DNA of 64,000 nucleotides from the NCBI RefSeq assembly GCF_963678635.1, contig NC_087068.1, forward strand, positions 56,576,467-56,640,466, written 5' to 3'. The notes under the pieces are model-generated. The model did not search any database, had not been told where the DNA came from, and saw only the letters and a program-made list of their open reading frames with translations. This document shows, in pieces, positions 43,446-54,977 of this stretch. Each line of letters begins with the position of its first letter. Position 1 is the stretch's first letter. This DNA is from Symsagittifera roscoffensis (taxonomy: Eukaryota; Xenacoelomorpha; Acoela; Convolutidae). The translations under genes and the position numbers were made by a program.

Positions 43446-46400
43446 GCTGATGTAATATTATCTTCTGAAGCGAAACAAAAAGAGTTCTATCCTGGTTGCA
43501 ACTTGCATATCATTTTATTCACATTTCAAATGAAGAGTTGAAGTGCGATCCAAATGCTAATCATGCTGATGTAATATTATCTTCTGAAGCGAAACAAAAA
43601 GAGTTCTATCCTGGTTGCAACTTGCATATCATTTTGTTTATATTTCAAATGAAGAGTTGAAGTGCCATCCAAATGCTAATCATGCTGATGTAATATTATC
43701 TTCTGAAGCGAAACAAAAAGAATTCTATCCTGGTTGCAACTTGCATATCATTTTATTTACATTTCAAATGAAGAGTTGAAGTGCGATCCAAATGCTAATC
43801 ATGCTGATGTAATATTATCTTCTGAAGCGAAACAAAAAGAGTTCTATCCTGGTTGCAACTTGCATATCATTTTATTCACATTTCAAATGAAGAGTTCAAG
43901 TGCGATCCAAATGCTAATCATGCTGATGTAATATTATCTTCTGAAGCGAAACAAAAAGAGTTCTATCCTGGTTGCAACTTGCATATCATTTTATTCACAT
44001 TTCAAATGAAGAGTTCAAGTGCGATCCAAATGCTAATCATGCTGATGTAATATTATCTTCTGAAGCGAAACAAAAAGAGTTTTATCCTGGTTGCAACTTG
44101 CATATCATTTTATTTACATTTCAAATGAAGAGTTGAAGTGCAATCCAAATGCTAATCATGCTGATGTAATATTATCTTCTGAAGCGAAAAAAAACAGTTC
44201 TATCCTGGTTGCAACTTGCATATCATTTTATTCACATTTCAAATGAAGAGTTCAAGTGCGATCCAAATGCTAATCATGCTGATGTAATATTATCTTCTGA
44301 AGCGAAACAAAAAGAGTTCTACCCTGGTTGCAACTTGCATATCATTTTATTTACATTTCAAATGAAGAGTTGAAGTGCAATCCAAATGCTAATCATGCTG
44401 ATGTAATATTATCTTCTGAAGCAAAACAAAAAGAGTTCTATCCTGGTTGCAACTTGCATATCATTTTATTCACATTTCAAATGAAGAGTTGAAGTGCGAT
44501 CCAAATGCTAATCATGCTGTTGTAATATTATCTTCTGAAGCGAAACAAAAAGAGTTCTATCCTGGTTGCAACTTGCATATCATTTTATTTACATTTCAAA
44601 TGAAGAGTTGAAGTGCGATCCAAATGCTAATCATGCTGATGTAATGTTATCTTCTGAAGCGAAACAAAAAGAGTTCTATCCTGGTTGCAACTTGCATATC
44701 ATTTTATTTACATTTCAAATGAAGAGTTGAAGTGCGATCCAAATGCTAATCATGCTGATGTAATATTATCTTCTGAAGCGAAACAAAAAGAGTTCTATCC
44801 TGGTTGCAACTTGCATATCATTTTATTTACATTTCAAATGAAGAGTTGAAGTGCGATCCAAATTCTAATCATGCTGATGTAATATTATCTTCTGAAGCGA
44901 AACAAAAAGAGTTCTATCCTGGTTGTAACTTGCATATCATTTTATTTACATTTCAAATGAAGAGTTGAAGTGCGATCCAAATGCTAATCATGCTGATGTA
45001 ATATTATCTTCTGAAGCGAAACAAAAAGAGTTCTATCCTGGTTGCAACTTGCATATCATTTTGTTTATATTTCGAATGAAGAGTTGAAGTGCCATCCAAA
45101 TGCTAATCATGCTGATGTAATATTATCTTCTGAAGCGAAACAAAAAGAATTCTATCCTGGTTGCAACTTGCATATCATTTTATTTACATTTCAAATGAAG
45201 AGTTGAAGTGCGATCCAAATGCTAATCATGCTGATGTAATATTATCTTCTGAAGCGAAACAAAAAGAGTTCTATCCTGGTTGCAACTTGCATATCATTTT
45301 ATTTACATTTCAAATGAAGAGTTGAAACGCGATCCAAATTCTAATCATGCTGATGTAATATTATCTTCTGAAGCGAAACAAAAAGAGTTCTATCCTGGTT
45401 GTAACTTGCATATCATTTTATTTACATTTCAAATGAAGAGTTGAAGTGCGATCCAAATGCTAATCATGCTGATGTAATATTATCTTCTGAAGCGAAACAA
45501 AAAGAGTTCTATCCTGGTTGCAACTTGCATATCATTTTGTTTATATTTCAAATGAAGAGTTGAAGTGCCATCCAAATGCTAATCATGCTGATGTAATATT
45601 ATCTTCTGAAGCGAAACAAAAAGAATTCTATCCTGGTTGCAACTTGCATATCATTTTATTTACATTTCAAATGAAGAGTTGAAGTGCGATCCAAATGCTA
45701 ATCATGCTGATGTAATATTATCTTCTGAAGCGAAACAAAAAGAGTTCTATCCTGGTTGCAACTTGCATATCAAATTATTTACATTTCAAATGAAGAGTTG
45801 AAGTGCGATCCAAATGCTAATCATGCTGATGTAATATTATCTTCTGAAGCGAAAACGAAAAGAGTTCTATCCTGGTTGCAACTTGCATATCATTTTATTT
45901 ACATTTCAAATGAAGAGTTGAAGTGCGATCCAAATGCTAATCATGCTGATGTAATATTATCTTCTGAAGCAAAACAAAACGAGTTCTATCCTGGTTGCAA
46001 CTTGCATATCATTTTATTTACATTTCAAATGAAGAGTTGAAGTGCGATCCAAATGCTAATCATGCTGATGTAATATTATCTTCTGAAGCGAAACAAAAAG
46101 AGTTCTATCCTGGTTACAACTTGCATATAGTTTTATTTACATTTCCAATGAAGAGTTGAAGTGCGATCCAAATGCTAATCATGCTGATGTAATATTATCT
46201 TCTGAAGCAAAACAAAAAGAGTTCTATCCTGGTTGCAACTTGCATATCATTTTATTTACATTTCAAATGAAGAGTTGAAGTGCGATCCAAATGCTAATCA
46301 TGCTGATGTAATATTATCTTCTGAAGCGAAACAAAAAGAGTTCTATCCTGGTTGCAAATTGCATATCATTTTATTTACATTTCAAATGAAGAGTTGAAGT

Positions 46401-49039
46401 GCGATCCAAATGCTAATCATGCTGATGTAATATTATCTTCTGAAGCGAAACAAAAAGAGTTCTATCCTGGTTGCTACTTGCATATCATTTTATTTACATT
46501 TCAAATGAAGAGTTGAAGTGCGATCCAAATGCTAATCATGCTGATGTAATATCATCTTCTGAAGTGAAACAAAAAGAGTTCTATCCCGATTGCAACTTGC
46601 ATATCATTTTATTTACATTTCAAATGAAGAGTTGAAGTGCGATCCAAATGCTAATCATGCTGATGTAATATTATCTTCTGAAGCGAAACAAAAAGAGTTC
46701 TATCCTGGTTGCAACTTGCATATCATTTTATTTACATTTCAAATGAAGAGTTGAAGTGCGATCCAAATGCTAATCATGCTGATGTAATATTATCTTCTGA
46801 AGCGAAACAAAAAGAGTTCTATCCTGGTTGCAACTTGCATATCATTTTATTTACATTTCAAATGAAGAGTTGAAGGGCGATCCAAATGCTAATCATGCTG
46901 ATGTAATATTATCGTCTGAAGCGAAACAAAAAGAGTTCTATCCCGGTTGCAACTTGCATATCATTTTATTTACATTTCAAATGAAGAGTTGAAGTGCGAT
47001 CCAAATGCTAATCATGCTGATGTAATATTATCTTCTGAAGCGAAACAAAAAGAGTTCTATCCTGGTTGCAACTTGCATATCATTTTTTTTCCATTTCAAA
47101 TGAAGAGTTGAAGTGCGATCCAAATGCTAATCATGCTGATGTAATATTATCTTCTGAAGCGAAACAAAAATAGTTCTATCCTGGTTGCAACTTGCATATC
47201 ATTTTATTTACATTTCAAATGAAGAGTTGAAGTGCGATCCAAATGCTAATCATGCTGATGTAATATTATCTTCTGAAGTGAAACAAAAAGAGTTCTATCC
47301 TGGATGCAACTTGCATATCATTTTATTTACATTTCAAATGAAGAGTTGAAGTGCGATCCAAATGCTAATCATGCTGATGTAATATTATCTTCTGAAGCGA
47401 TACAAAAAGAGTTCTATCCTGGTTGCAACTTGCATATCATTTTATTCACATTTCAAATGAAGCGTTGAAGTGCGATCCAAATGCTAATCATGCTGATGTA
47501 ATATTATCTTCTGAAGCGAAACAAAAAGAGTTCTTTCCTGGTTGTAACTTGCATATCACTTTATTTACATGTCAAATGAAGAGTTGAAGTGCGATCCAAA
47601 TGCTAATCATGCTGATGTAATATTATCTTCTGAAGCGAAACAAAAAGAGTTCTATCCTGGTTGCAACTTGCATATCATTTTATTTACATTTCAAATAAAG
47701 AGTTGAAGTGCGATCCAAATGCTAATCATGCTGATGTAATATTATCTTCTGAAGCGAAACAAAAAGAGTTCTATCCTGGTTGCAACTTGCATATCATTTT
47801 ATTTACATTTCAAATGAAGAGTAGAAGTGCGATCCAAATGCTAATCATGCTGATGTAATATTATCTTCTGAAGCGAAACAAAAAGAGTTCTATCCTGGTT
47901 GCAACTTGCATATCATTTTATTTCCATTTCAAATGAAGAGTTGAAGTGCGATCCAAATGCTAATCATGCTGATGTAATATTATCTTCTGAAGCGAAACAA
48001 AAAGAGTTCTATCCTGGTTGCAACTTGCATATCATTTTATTTACATTTCAAATGAAGAGTTGAAGTGCGATCCAAATGCTAATCATGCTGATGTATTATT
48101 ATCTTCTGAAGCGAAACAAAAAGAGTTTTATCCTGGTTGCAACTTGCATATCATTTTATTTACATTTCAAATGAAGAGTTGAAGTGCGATCCAAATGCTA
48201 ATCATGCTGATGTAATATTATCTTCTGAAGTGAAACAAAAAGAGTTCTATCCTGGTTGCAACTTGCATATCATTTTATTTACATTTCAAATGAAGAGTTG
48301 AAGTGCGATCCAAATGCTAATCATGCTGATGTAATATTATCTTCTGAAGCGAAACAAAAAGAGTTTTATCCTGGTTGCAACTTGCATATCATTTTATTTA
48401 CATTTCAAATGAAGAGTTGAAGTGCGATCCAAATGCTAATCATGCTGATGTAATATTATCTTCTGAAGCGAAACAAAAAGAGTTCTATCCTGGTTGCAAC
48501 TTGCATATCATTTTATTTCCATTTCAAATGAAGAGTTGAAGTGCGATCCAAATGCTAATCATGCTGATGTAATATTATCTTCTGAAGCGAAACAAAAAGA
48601 GTTCTATCCTGGTTGCAACTTGCATATCATTTTATTTACATTTCAAATGAAGAGTTGAAGTGCGATCCAAATGCTAATCATGCTGATGTAATATTATCTT
48701 CTGAAGCGAAACAAAAAGAGTTCTATCCTGGTTGCAACTTGCATATCATTTTATTTCCATTTCAAATGAAGAGTTGAAGTGCGATCCAAATGCTAATCAT
48801 GCTGATGTAATATTATCTTCTGAAGCGAAACAAAAAGAGTTCTATCCTGGTTGCAACTTGCATATCATTTTATTTACATTTCGAATGAAGAGTTGAAGTG
48901 CGATCCAAATGCTAATCATGCTGATGTAATATTATCGTCTGAAGCGAAACAAAAAGAGTTCTATCCTGGTTGCAACTTGCATATCATTTTATTTACATTT
49001 CAAATGAAGAGTTGAAGTGCGATCCAAATGCTAATCATG
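43446..49039 (+). repeat. Satellite array, 119-bp unit, 47 copies
   Basis: GCTGATGTAATATT recurs every 119 bp from 43446 to 49039, exactly 47 periods. Units differ by about 1-4 bases. Marked variants (TTGTTTATATTTC, CCATCC, GAATTC, AATTCTAATC, GGTTGTAAC) recur 476 bp apart (4 units) at 44861/45337, 44921/45397 and 45061/45537. The left edge is a degenerate partial unit (CCTTCTGAAATGATATAC); the right edge ends sharply in AATCATGCT. Because 119 is not a multiple of three, any open frame across units is meaningless. Confidence 0.98.
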
Positions 49040-49459
49040 CTTTTGCTACACTTTTCTCATTTATATTTTTCTATAATTCTCACAACTGGTTCATCAGTGT
49101 CTTCTATTTTGTCGTTTCAATCACCGCCCTTTTGAGGGTTGGTGGTTTATATTGTATTTGCTCAAAGAAAGATCATAGAGAATTAAAGTTCGATCATACA
49201 TCAAAATTATTCAGTCCGTATTTAGGCTCTTTAAAACCATCAAAAAGTAGCTGGTAACTTAAAAAAATTGGTTTCTTCTTCCGTTTTCCGAAACTTTTAT
49301 GAGAACCTGATTTTTTAATTTTAATTTACTTAATTTCCTCTAAATATTAGCCAGCAGTGTTTCCTTTTTTCCAGCTTTTTATTTAGTTAAGTCGCCTTTT
49401 GACAACAAAACTAACACAAATGTGAAGGTAAAAATCAGAAAATAAAGTATCTTTTCAAT
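49040..49459. other. Flank of satellite, non-coding
   Basis: AT-rich, no recognised repeat or gene. It separates the satellite from the 3' end of the host gene on the minus strand. Confidence 0.4.
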
Positions 49460-49465
49460 TTTATT
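49460..49465 (-). terminator. Polyadenylation signal AATAAA
   Basis: AATAAA on the minus strand, 139 bases after the TGA of the spliced gene at 49604. The position is typical of a metazoan 3' UTR. Confidence 0.55.
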
Positions 49466-49603
49466 TCCTCAAGAAATTCAGATTTTTTTGGCGAGATTAT
49501 TGTGGTCTGAATATTCTGTGCTAGCATTTCTACAACCGGTTATTTCGATACTGAAAAAAGTGCATAGAAGTTGTTTTCGTTTTTGAAGTCAAAAGTTTGT
49601 TAC

Positions 49604-51334
49604 TCAGTCATCATACACATCTATAGTGATTTTTCCTGCTGCTTTCATTTTTTCCGGCCAGGTAGCCTCGGGATCCTCTGAGAAGAGAAACGCGGGGGGT
49701 TGGTTTTTATCTGCCATTCCAGTAGCAATTATGTCCTCACGCAGCCACCACATTGCCCAGTCGCATTGAAAATGGGGGTTAGCCATACTTGGGGTCAGAG
49801 CTACGAACCAAGCTAAATCACCTGAAAGCGATGGTTTCGTGATACCATAGAGTAAAATGCTTTTTCAGAAAATCTAGTTCGCGCATTTCTAGAAGCGAGG
49901 CATCATCAAAATTTTGGAAGATCTTTTCAAGGTTTCAGGAGAATTTCAAATTCGCTCAACATTTTTTGTAGATCTGAATTAGGTTTAAAATGAAAATAAA
50001 TTGAGCAAAAGCAACTCTACACAATTGAAATTTCCATAGACTAAATACGCTTACCGACAATCATTTGTGGAGTTTTCCATGCTGAAAATTAATGAGGTCT
50101 AAAAATTTCCGCGGCAGGAAAAAATAAACTGTAGTGAAATTGTCGTAAACATCATTTTTGAGATCAACTATTTCAGTAGACTTTTTTAACAAATAGAGCA
50201 AAACTAGCTGACTTAAATTAAGAAAAAAAAGGAAAAGGTTTTCGCTGATGGAACTTCCATTTAAAAATATCTTATTAAAATATGGAAGATGAATCTCATA
50301 CCATAGTAAAAAAAAAATTGAACGTGGATAAACAAGCAAAAAAAAGAAAAACTGAGGAAATGAAACCTGGGCATCCGTCATACGAGTGGGATATATGGAA
50401 GATTCTTTGTAATCTGTGAAAATCATCGTATTGCTCCGCTTTTTTTTTCCTTATTACAATCCAATTCCCATTTGTTCCTGGGGGAGCTCTTGAACTAAAA
50501 CTCCAGCCCTTCGAAATCCACAGTCGATCAAAATCGAACCAACTTTCAAGGTCGTCAATTGGTTTGTGCTGGAAGATGACTTGTTTCGCCACCTCTGTCG
50601 AATTATGTTCGAAAACAGAGAATCGTACGTACTGGGTGTGGCTTATTTTATCCCTCAAAAACTGATGCCTGAAGATTTTGTTTGTATGGACGATGGCGTT
50701 AGGCATAGCGGCAGATAAATCACCAGTTATGAAGAAATTGTAGATGTGAATTCCTGAATATGCTTCGACTGAGAAGACATTTAGCCAGCTTCGTTCGTCA
50801 GATAGATCTGGAAACCGAAACAAACTAGCTTAAATCTTCACATCATGAAAAAAGTGTCGGTTCGCACGCCCAGACCAATAACGACGTCAAATCGGAACCA
50901 AAAGATGTTTGCGTGTTAGTTAAGGTCCCAATGATGGTACTAAGAGGTCAAATGTCCGACAATGAGAACAACTTTGGCTGTTTCCCTTGAAAACAGCGGG
51001 CCAATATTACCTTCTAAAATTACTTCAATTCTACCTTTTAAAATTAAAATACTATTTTGGTTGGGCTAGTTTGTGTACTAGGATAGTATAGTTTTTCAAA
51101 AAAAATTTTTGACAGATGATCTGTAAAAATTTTATCGGGGAAAGCGCGCGCAAAAAAACGAACAATTTGGAATGCTCAAATAGAGTGCTTTTTCCCGCGG
51201 CTTTGAGTTATTAAGTGAACGCAAAGGATCAGAAGGATAATAATTTACAGAATAACGTCAACCTACTAACCTTTTTGATACTCCTGAGATTCCAGTCTTT
51301 CCAAGATGTGCTGTGACCTCGCCACTGAATCAAT
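49604..51334 (-). CDS. Spliced host gene, 3' three exons, family not named
   Basis: Exons on the minus strand: 51334-51271 (64 nt), 50807-50367 (441 nt), 49821-49604 (218 nt, stop TGA). All introns are GT-AG (CAAAAAG|GTTAGT…TTTCCAG|AT; GCCCAG|GTTTCA…TTTCAG|GTG) of 463 and 545 bp. Phases match at both junctions (1/1), giving 240 uninterrupted codons. Exon 1 is a helix-like stretch (DSVARSQHILERLESQEYQK). Exon 2 is a compact domain with SWLNVFSVEAYSGIHIYNFF and LESWFDFDRLWISKGW. The exon 2/3 joint makes CPG-DLAWFVALTP, followed by CDWAMWWL, FLFSEDPEATWPEKM and GKITIDVYDD. I do not recognise a named family. The 5' exons were not found and may lie beyond element F. Confidence 0.75.
49900..49965 (+). 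repeat. Dispersed repeat block shared with 42640-42700
   Basis: CATCATCAAAATTTTGGAAG followed by ATCTTTTCAAGGTTTCAGGAGAATTTCAAA corresponds to 42635-42700 with about 80% similarity by eye. Here it lies in the last intron of the host gene. The two copies flank the satellite at a distance. Confidence 0.5.
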
Positions 51335-51649
51335 CTAACATCCGATACAAAAAATTGATTAATTAAGTTTTTAAGGGTTGTTCAAAAAAAATTCTAAGAG
51401 GTACCGAAAATATTAATGACAACGAACCATTGTTTCTTATCACCTTCTCATTTATTATAAAACCCTGAGAAATATACTTGCTTTAATACTCGTCTCCGAT
51501 TTATGTCAACTTTTCAAAAATTTATGTTTCAATGATTTGTTTTCGTTTGGATTAATGTAGTAAAAGGAATTTTGTTTTCTCTAAGCTACAACTTCAACTA
51601 CAAAATCAAGAAAAAAATCAAATTTTTCTTGGTGGAATTTCTCACTAGC
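51335..51649. other. Upstream intron or flank of the host gene
   Basis: No further exon with matching splice phase was recognised between the acceptor at 51335 and the LTR of element F. Confidence 0.35.
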
Positions 51650-52054
51650 GAGCATGGCAGCTGAAACCAGACAAGGCTGCTGTCCGTTCAAATAAAGGGG
51701 ATGTCTGTTTCATTTCCGATTATATATTCATTGATTTCATGCAAGATCGATGAAAAATAGTCTGCTGTTCAGTGAAGGTCAGACGAACCGCTATCAGCGA
51801 AGGGAGCTAATTTCAATGGGTCGCTCTTTTGCTGATTGAAGTTTTGTGAAGTTTGAACCTCCTAATTTTTTTTTTGTTTTTGATCATTCCATGTTCATTT
51901 TCGACCATCCAATTTCACTGACTTACCTAGCTACTGAGTTATTACCGGAGGCATTCCTCCGATCCAACCATATCTCGGCATTTAGCATACCCTCCCCACC
52001 ATCGCCACACGGCGCAGACAACAAAAGAGAAAACTCAAATGGGAACCAATTTCC

Positions 52055-52560
52055 AGTTGGGACAGAAGATTACGGGAATTTTGGGACTGCATGGTGGCCA
52101 AGACAACGACGAAGCTCTAATTGGCCAAAGCTAAGAAACTTAATCGAACCCAATAAAAAGATCCCACTAAATCTAGTAAAGACCAACAGAAGCACCCCCA
52201 GTGAAATGGAAAACAACACTATACTCTAGCAACAATCAGCACGACGAAAATCGATCAAGAGGCTGTTCTAAAAGAAAACACTATAGAATTGGCACTACAA
52301 AAACGTCCCTATGAGGAGCCGGAACTTTCTTCTTCTACAAACCCGTCGTCAGAGAACGAGATATAAAAACATACGGAAACATTAGAACAATTAACCTTTA
52401 CGCAACAGTTTCAGCGGAAAACCCATAAACGCCCTTAGAAGTTGGGACAGAAGATTACGGGAATTTTGGGACTGCATGGTGGCCAAGACAAGGACGAAGC
52501 TCTAATTGGCCAAAGCTAAGAAACTTACTCGAACCCAATAAAAAGATCCCACTAAATTTT
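52055..52560 (+). repeat. 119-bp direct duplication inside element F
   Basis: GTTGGGACAGAAGATTACGG begins copies at about 52056 and 52440, each running to GATCCCACTAAAT, with two or three mismatches. The intervening segment holds decayed frames. The length equals that of the satellite unit by coincidence; the sequences are unrelated. Confidence 0.9.
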
Positions 52561-53040
52561 GATGCTCTTGTACTCAGGGGGACAAAAGGGGAAGGAAAAC
52601 TACAACTCAACCGCAATCGATCAGTTTTCAAAATTCCCGTCTATGAAAATATCTGACCACGCAAACAGAAAAATAGCGATTAATTTCCTCCGACAATATC
52701 AAGAGCTCCGCGGAATACCAAAAACTATACCATTAGATCAAGCTTCATGTTTAAGAACAGAATTTTGCGAAAATAACAATATAGAACGCTGAAAGCATCT
52801 GCAAAGGATCACCGCGGCATCAGTTTGGTGGAGCTCCCCGCTTAGGCTGAGGCAAAAATGGTCGATTGAGTATCATGAAAAATATCGACAAGAATCTTAA
52901 GCCAAAATTTTCCCAATATGAATCCTTTATCGCAGCCTTCAGAATACATCAAAACAACGCACATCAAAATGTGTCGCCGTTTGAGGCTCAGTTTGTCTGT
53001 GAACCGAACACTCAACAAGCAACATAGACTTTGCACAGTA
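52559..53040 (+). pseudogene. Element F integrase fragment
   Basis: AIDQFSKFPSMKISDHANRK and LRQYQELRGIPKTIPLDQAS match AIDRFSKFPSVKV and IPESIRSDQFSG of element E, with the second catalytic Asp kept in LDQ. A frameshift then gives KDHRGISLVEL with the Glu, and later NNAHQNVSPFEAQFV. The first Asp region is missing and several stops are present. It is related to but not the same as element E. Confidence 0.75.
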
Positions 53041-53682
53041 AGCTTAAACTGGGAAAGTAATTATATCCTGCTTAGATCATGAAACATTGGGAAGAACGCT
53101 CATCTCAGGGTAGTAAAGAAAAACGCTGACCCGAGAACTGACCACGGGATACAGGAACAAAGAAAGGGGCGAAACAAATAAATGCAAGAGTAGCAAACCA
53201 TAAAAACGCTAGAGGATGAGAAAATAATCATGGACACCGGATCGACATGCAATAATGATACATAGCCGGGTTATGATTACCCCACTAGCCTGCATGGCAA
53301 CAGAGACAAGAGTAGAATGGTATTCAATCATTTAAGGCATACTTAATTGTTATATAATCCGTGTTTCGATTAACTTGATTTTTTGTTAAATCGATGAATC
53401 TAGTTTATTCAGTGAAGGTCAATTGAACAGGCATCGCTCAAGGCAAACAAACTTCACAGAGTTGCTCTGTATATTTTATGTAAAATACTCAGTTTCCATA
53501 AACCGCACGCTTATTGATTTATCATTCTGAATTCAAATTCAGTAATCCGGTTTACTTATTTATCTAGCCAGTGAGTTGACGAGCTATGCATATCTCGACA
53601 TTAATGATAGGCTCCTGAAACGAGCCACCATCACAACGCACATATGGACAAAAATGCTTGCTGCGTACGCAAAACATTTGAC

Positions 53683-53832
53683 ATGTCAAGAAAGATGTCG
53701 GACATGTCAAGAAAGATGTCGGAAAGATGTCGGAAAAGAAAGATGTCGGATAACGTTTCGACATGTCAAGAAAGATGTCGGAAAAGAAAGATGTCGGATA
53801 ACGTTTCGACATGTCAAGAGAGATGTCGGATC
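53683..53832 (+). repeat. Minisatellite of GAAAGATGTCGGA units
   Basis: Composite units of about 22 and 53 bp: GACATGTCAAGAAAGATGTCG and GAAAAGAAAGATGTCGGATA plus ACGTTTC. The 53-bp form is repeated twice in tandem. The Arg/Lys/Cys-rich frames through it are repeat artefacts. Confidence 0.85.
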
Positions 53833-53887
53833 ATTTTGTGTTGCATAAGAAGCTCGACTTCCATTTTCTCCATTTGATCAAACTGTA

Positions 53888-54977
53888 CCGAGTTGACCAA
53901 GATTGTTTGTATACAATTTTCATAAATAAAAAATTGCTTATCATGCAATTTTGTGCAATTCCATAGATACAGAAAATATTAAGAAAACTTTAAGATAAGC
54001 ATTTTTCATACATGTTGATTTTTCTAAAATTTATTTCTCAAAATGTTTTGGGATGTGTTCGTGACCGAGCACAAGTGACTAAAACTATGATTTACTTAAA
54101 ACTAGAGTCAGGGCTGAAACTAGGATTTCTCGAGGGGGGGGGGGGGGGGGGCGACCAAATTGATTTTTAGGTCGACCAAATTGATTTTCCGAGCTCTCCC
54201 AAAGCGCTACAATGACCCAGTTTTGGCCAAAATTTTCGCAAAATTTTGAAAAACAGGCCAAAAAAGGCGTTTTTAGGCACTTGTCGGAAAAATCAGACAG
54301 AAAAAATCGCGTTTTTTTGGCGCGCGCTCCCCCTTCAAATATAGTATAAATTGGCGTCAAAGACGCCTTTAGAAAAATTTTAGAGTCCGTTACCAAAAAT
54401 GGATATCTCAAAATAGTACAAAGGGGGACCCTTTGGGTCGGCAGGGGGTCGGCCAATTGTCAGACATTGATCAAGGCATACATAAAGTTTTTAGCCTGTT
54501 TGAAAAAATTTATCCAGAAAAACGGAAAAAATTCAACATTTGTGTATCCGTACTACGTTATGCAGACAAAAAACTAAAATTTACATGCAAAAATGTTGTT
54601 TGGAAAAGGTTTTTATAGTGTAAAAATCGATTTGCGGTTGAAAAAAAAACTTTGAGGCAATTTCAAAATAACTTGAAAAAAAATTTTCGTCGCCATCAAA
54701 AAATTGTTAGTCATACAATTTTCTTATATTGAAATTGTATAATAACCATTTTTTTCCAAAAAAGAACATTGTTTGTTTTTCATCACCAGATTGTTTTATT
54801 AGGTTCAAATAGCCGCAGAAACTAGTTCGAATCTTTTTTCAATGATTTTTTGAAATTGTATGAAAATTGTATGACTAGCGTTTTTCCATACATTTGATGT
54901 ATGGATTTGTATGACAAGCATTTTTGGTACATGGAATTTATGAGAAAAACAATTTCGGTTTATGGAGGTCAACCCCG
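53888..54977. mobile_element. Second fold-back element with nested MITE fragment
   Basis: Ends CCGAGTTGACC (53888) and GGTCAACCCCGC (54967 region) are inverted and resemble those of 35623-36570. The subterminal motif TTGCTTATCATGCAATTT on the left and TTGTATGAC-AGC-TTTTT on the right match the same family. A truncated hAT-type MITE (54109-54452) lies inside. Coordinates of the right end are approximate. Confidence 0.5.
54109..54452 (+). mobile_element. Truncated hAT-type MITE copy
   Basis: Begins CAGGGCTGAAACTAGGATTT followed by CTCGAG, then a run of about 19 G and GGTCGACCAAATTGATTTTC, and later ATGGATATCTCAAAATAGTA and TTTGGGTCGGCAG. These blocks lie in the same order as in the complete copy at 57165-57415. 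The right terminal repeat is missing. The minus-strand open frame across it is a feature of the repeat. Confidence 0.75.

Larger units (their letters stand above)
51650..53640 (+). mobile_element. Small decayed LTR element F
   Basis: Two diverged direct repeats of about 330 bp (51650-51995 and 53330-53640) share in order TTCAGTGAAGGTCA, the ACTTA-(C/T)TAGC-A(C/G)TGAGTT block, CATATCTCG(G/A)CATT and CACCATC(G/A)C. They behave like LTRs. The interior holds a partial integrase and an internal 119-bp duplication. At 2 kb it is far too short for a full element, so most of gag-pol has been deleted. The copy lies directly upstream of the visible host-gene exons. Confidence 0.55.

Noticed and set aside
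43446-43600. Hammerhead ribozyme in the satellite (CTGATG … GAAGCGAAAC)
   Set aside because: The core needs CTGANGA; here it is CTGATGT. Stem II does not start with a G-C pair and no stem III with a GUH cleavage site is found.
43446-49039. CRISPR-like array
   Set aside because: There are no unique spacers; the whole 119-bp unit is repeated, and the genome is eukaryotic.
43734-49257. Open frames of 60-95 codons repeated in the satellite array
   Set aside because: Period 119 is not a multiple of three, so frames are created by chance of phase and always stop within two units; there is no sign of selection or start context.
53576-53877. Cys/Arg/Lys-rich frames at 53.6-53.9 kb as a small protein
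   Set aside because: They are translations of the GAAAGATGTCGG minisatellite in several frames.
54085-54456. Minus-strand 123-codon frame
   Set aside because: It lies across the truncated MITE and its poly-G run; similar frames occur in the other copy, so it is a feature of the repeat and not a gene.
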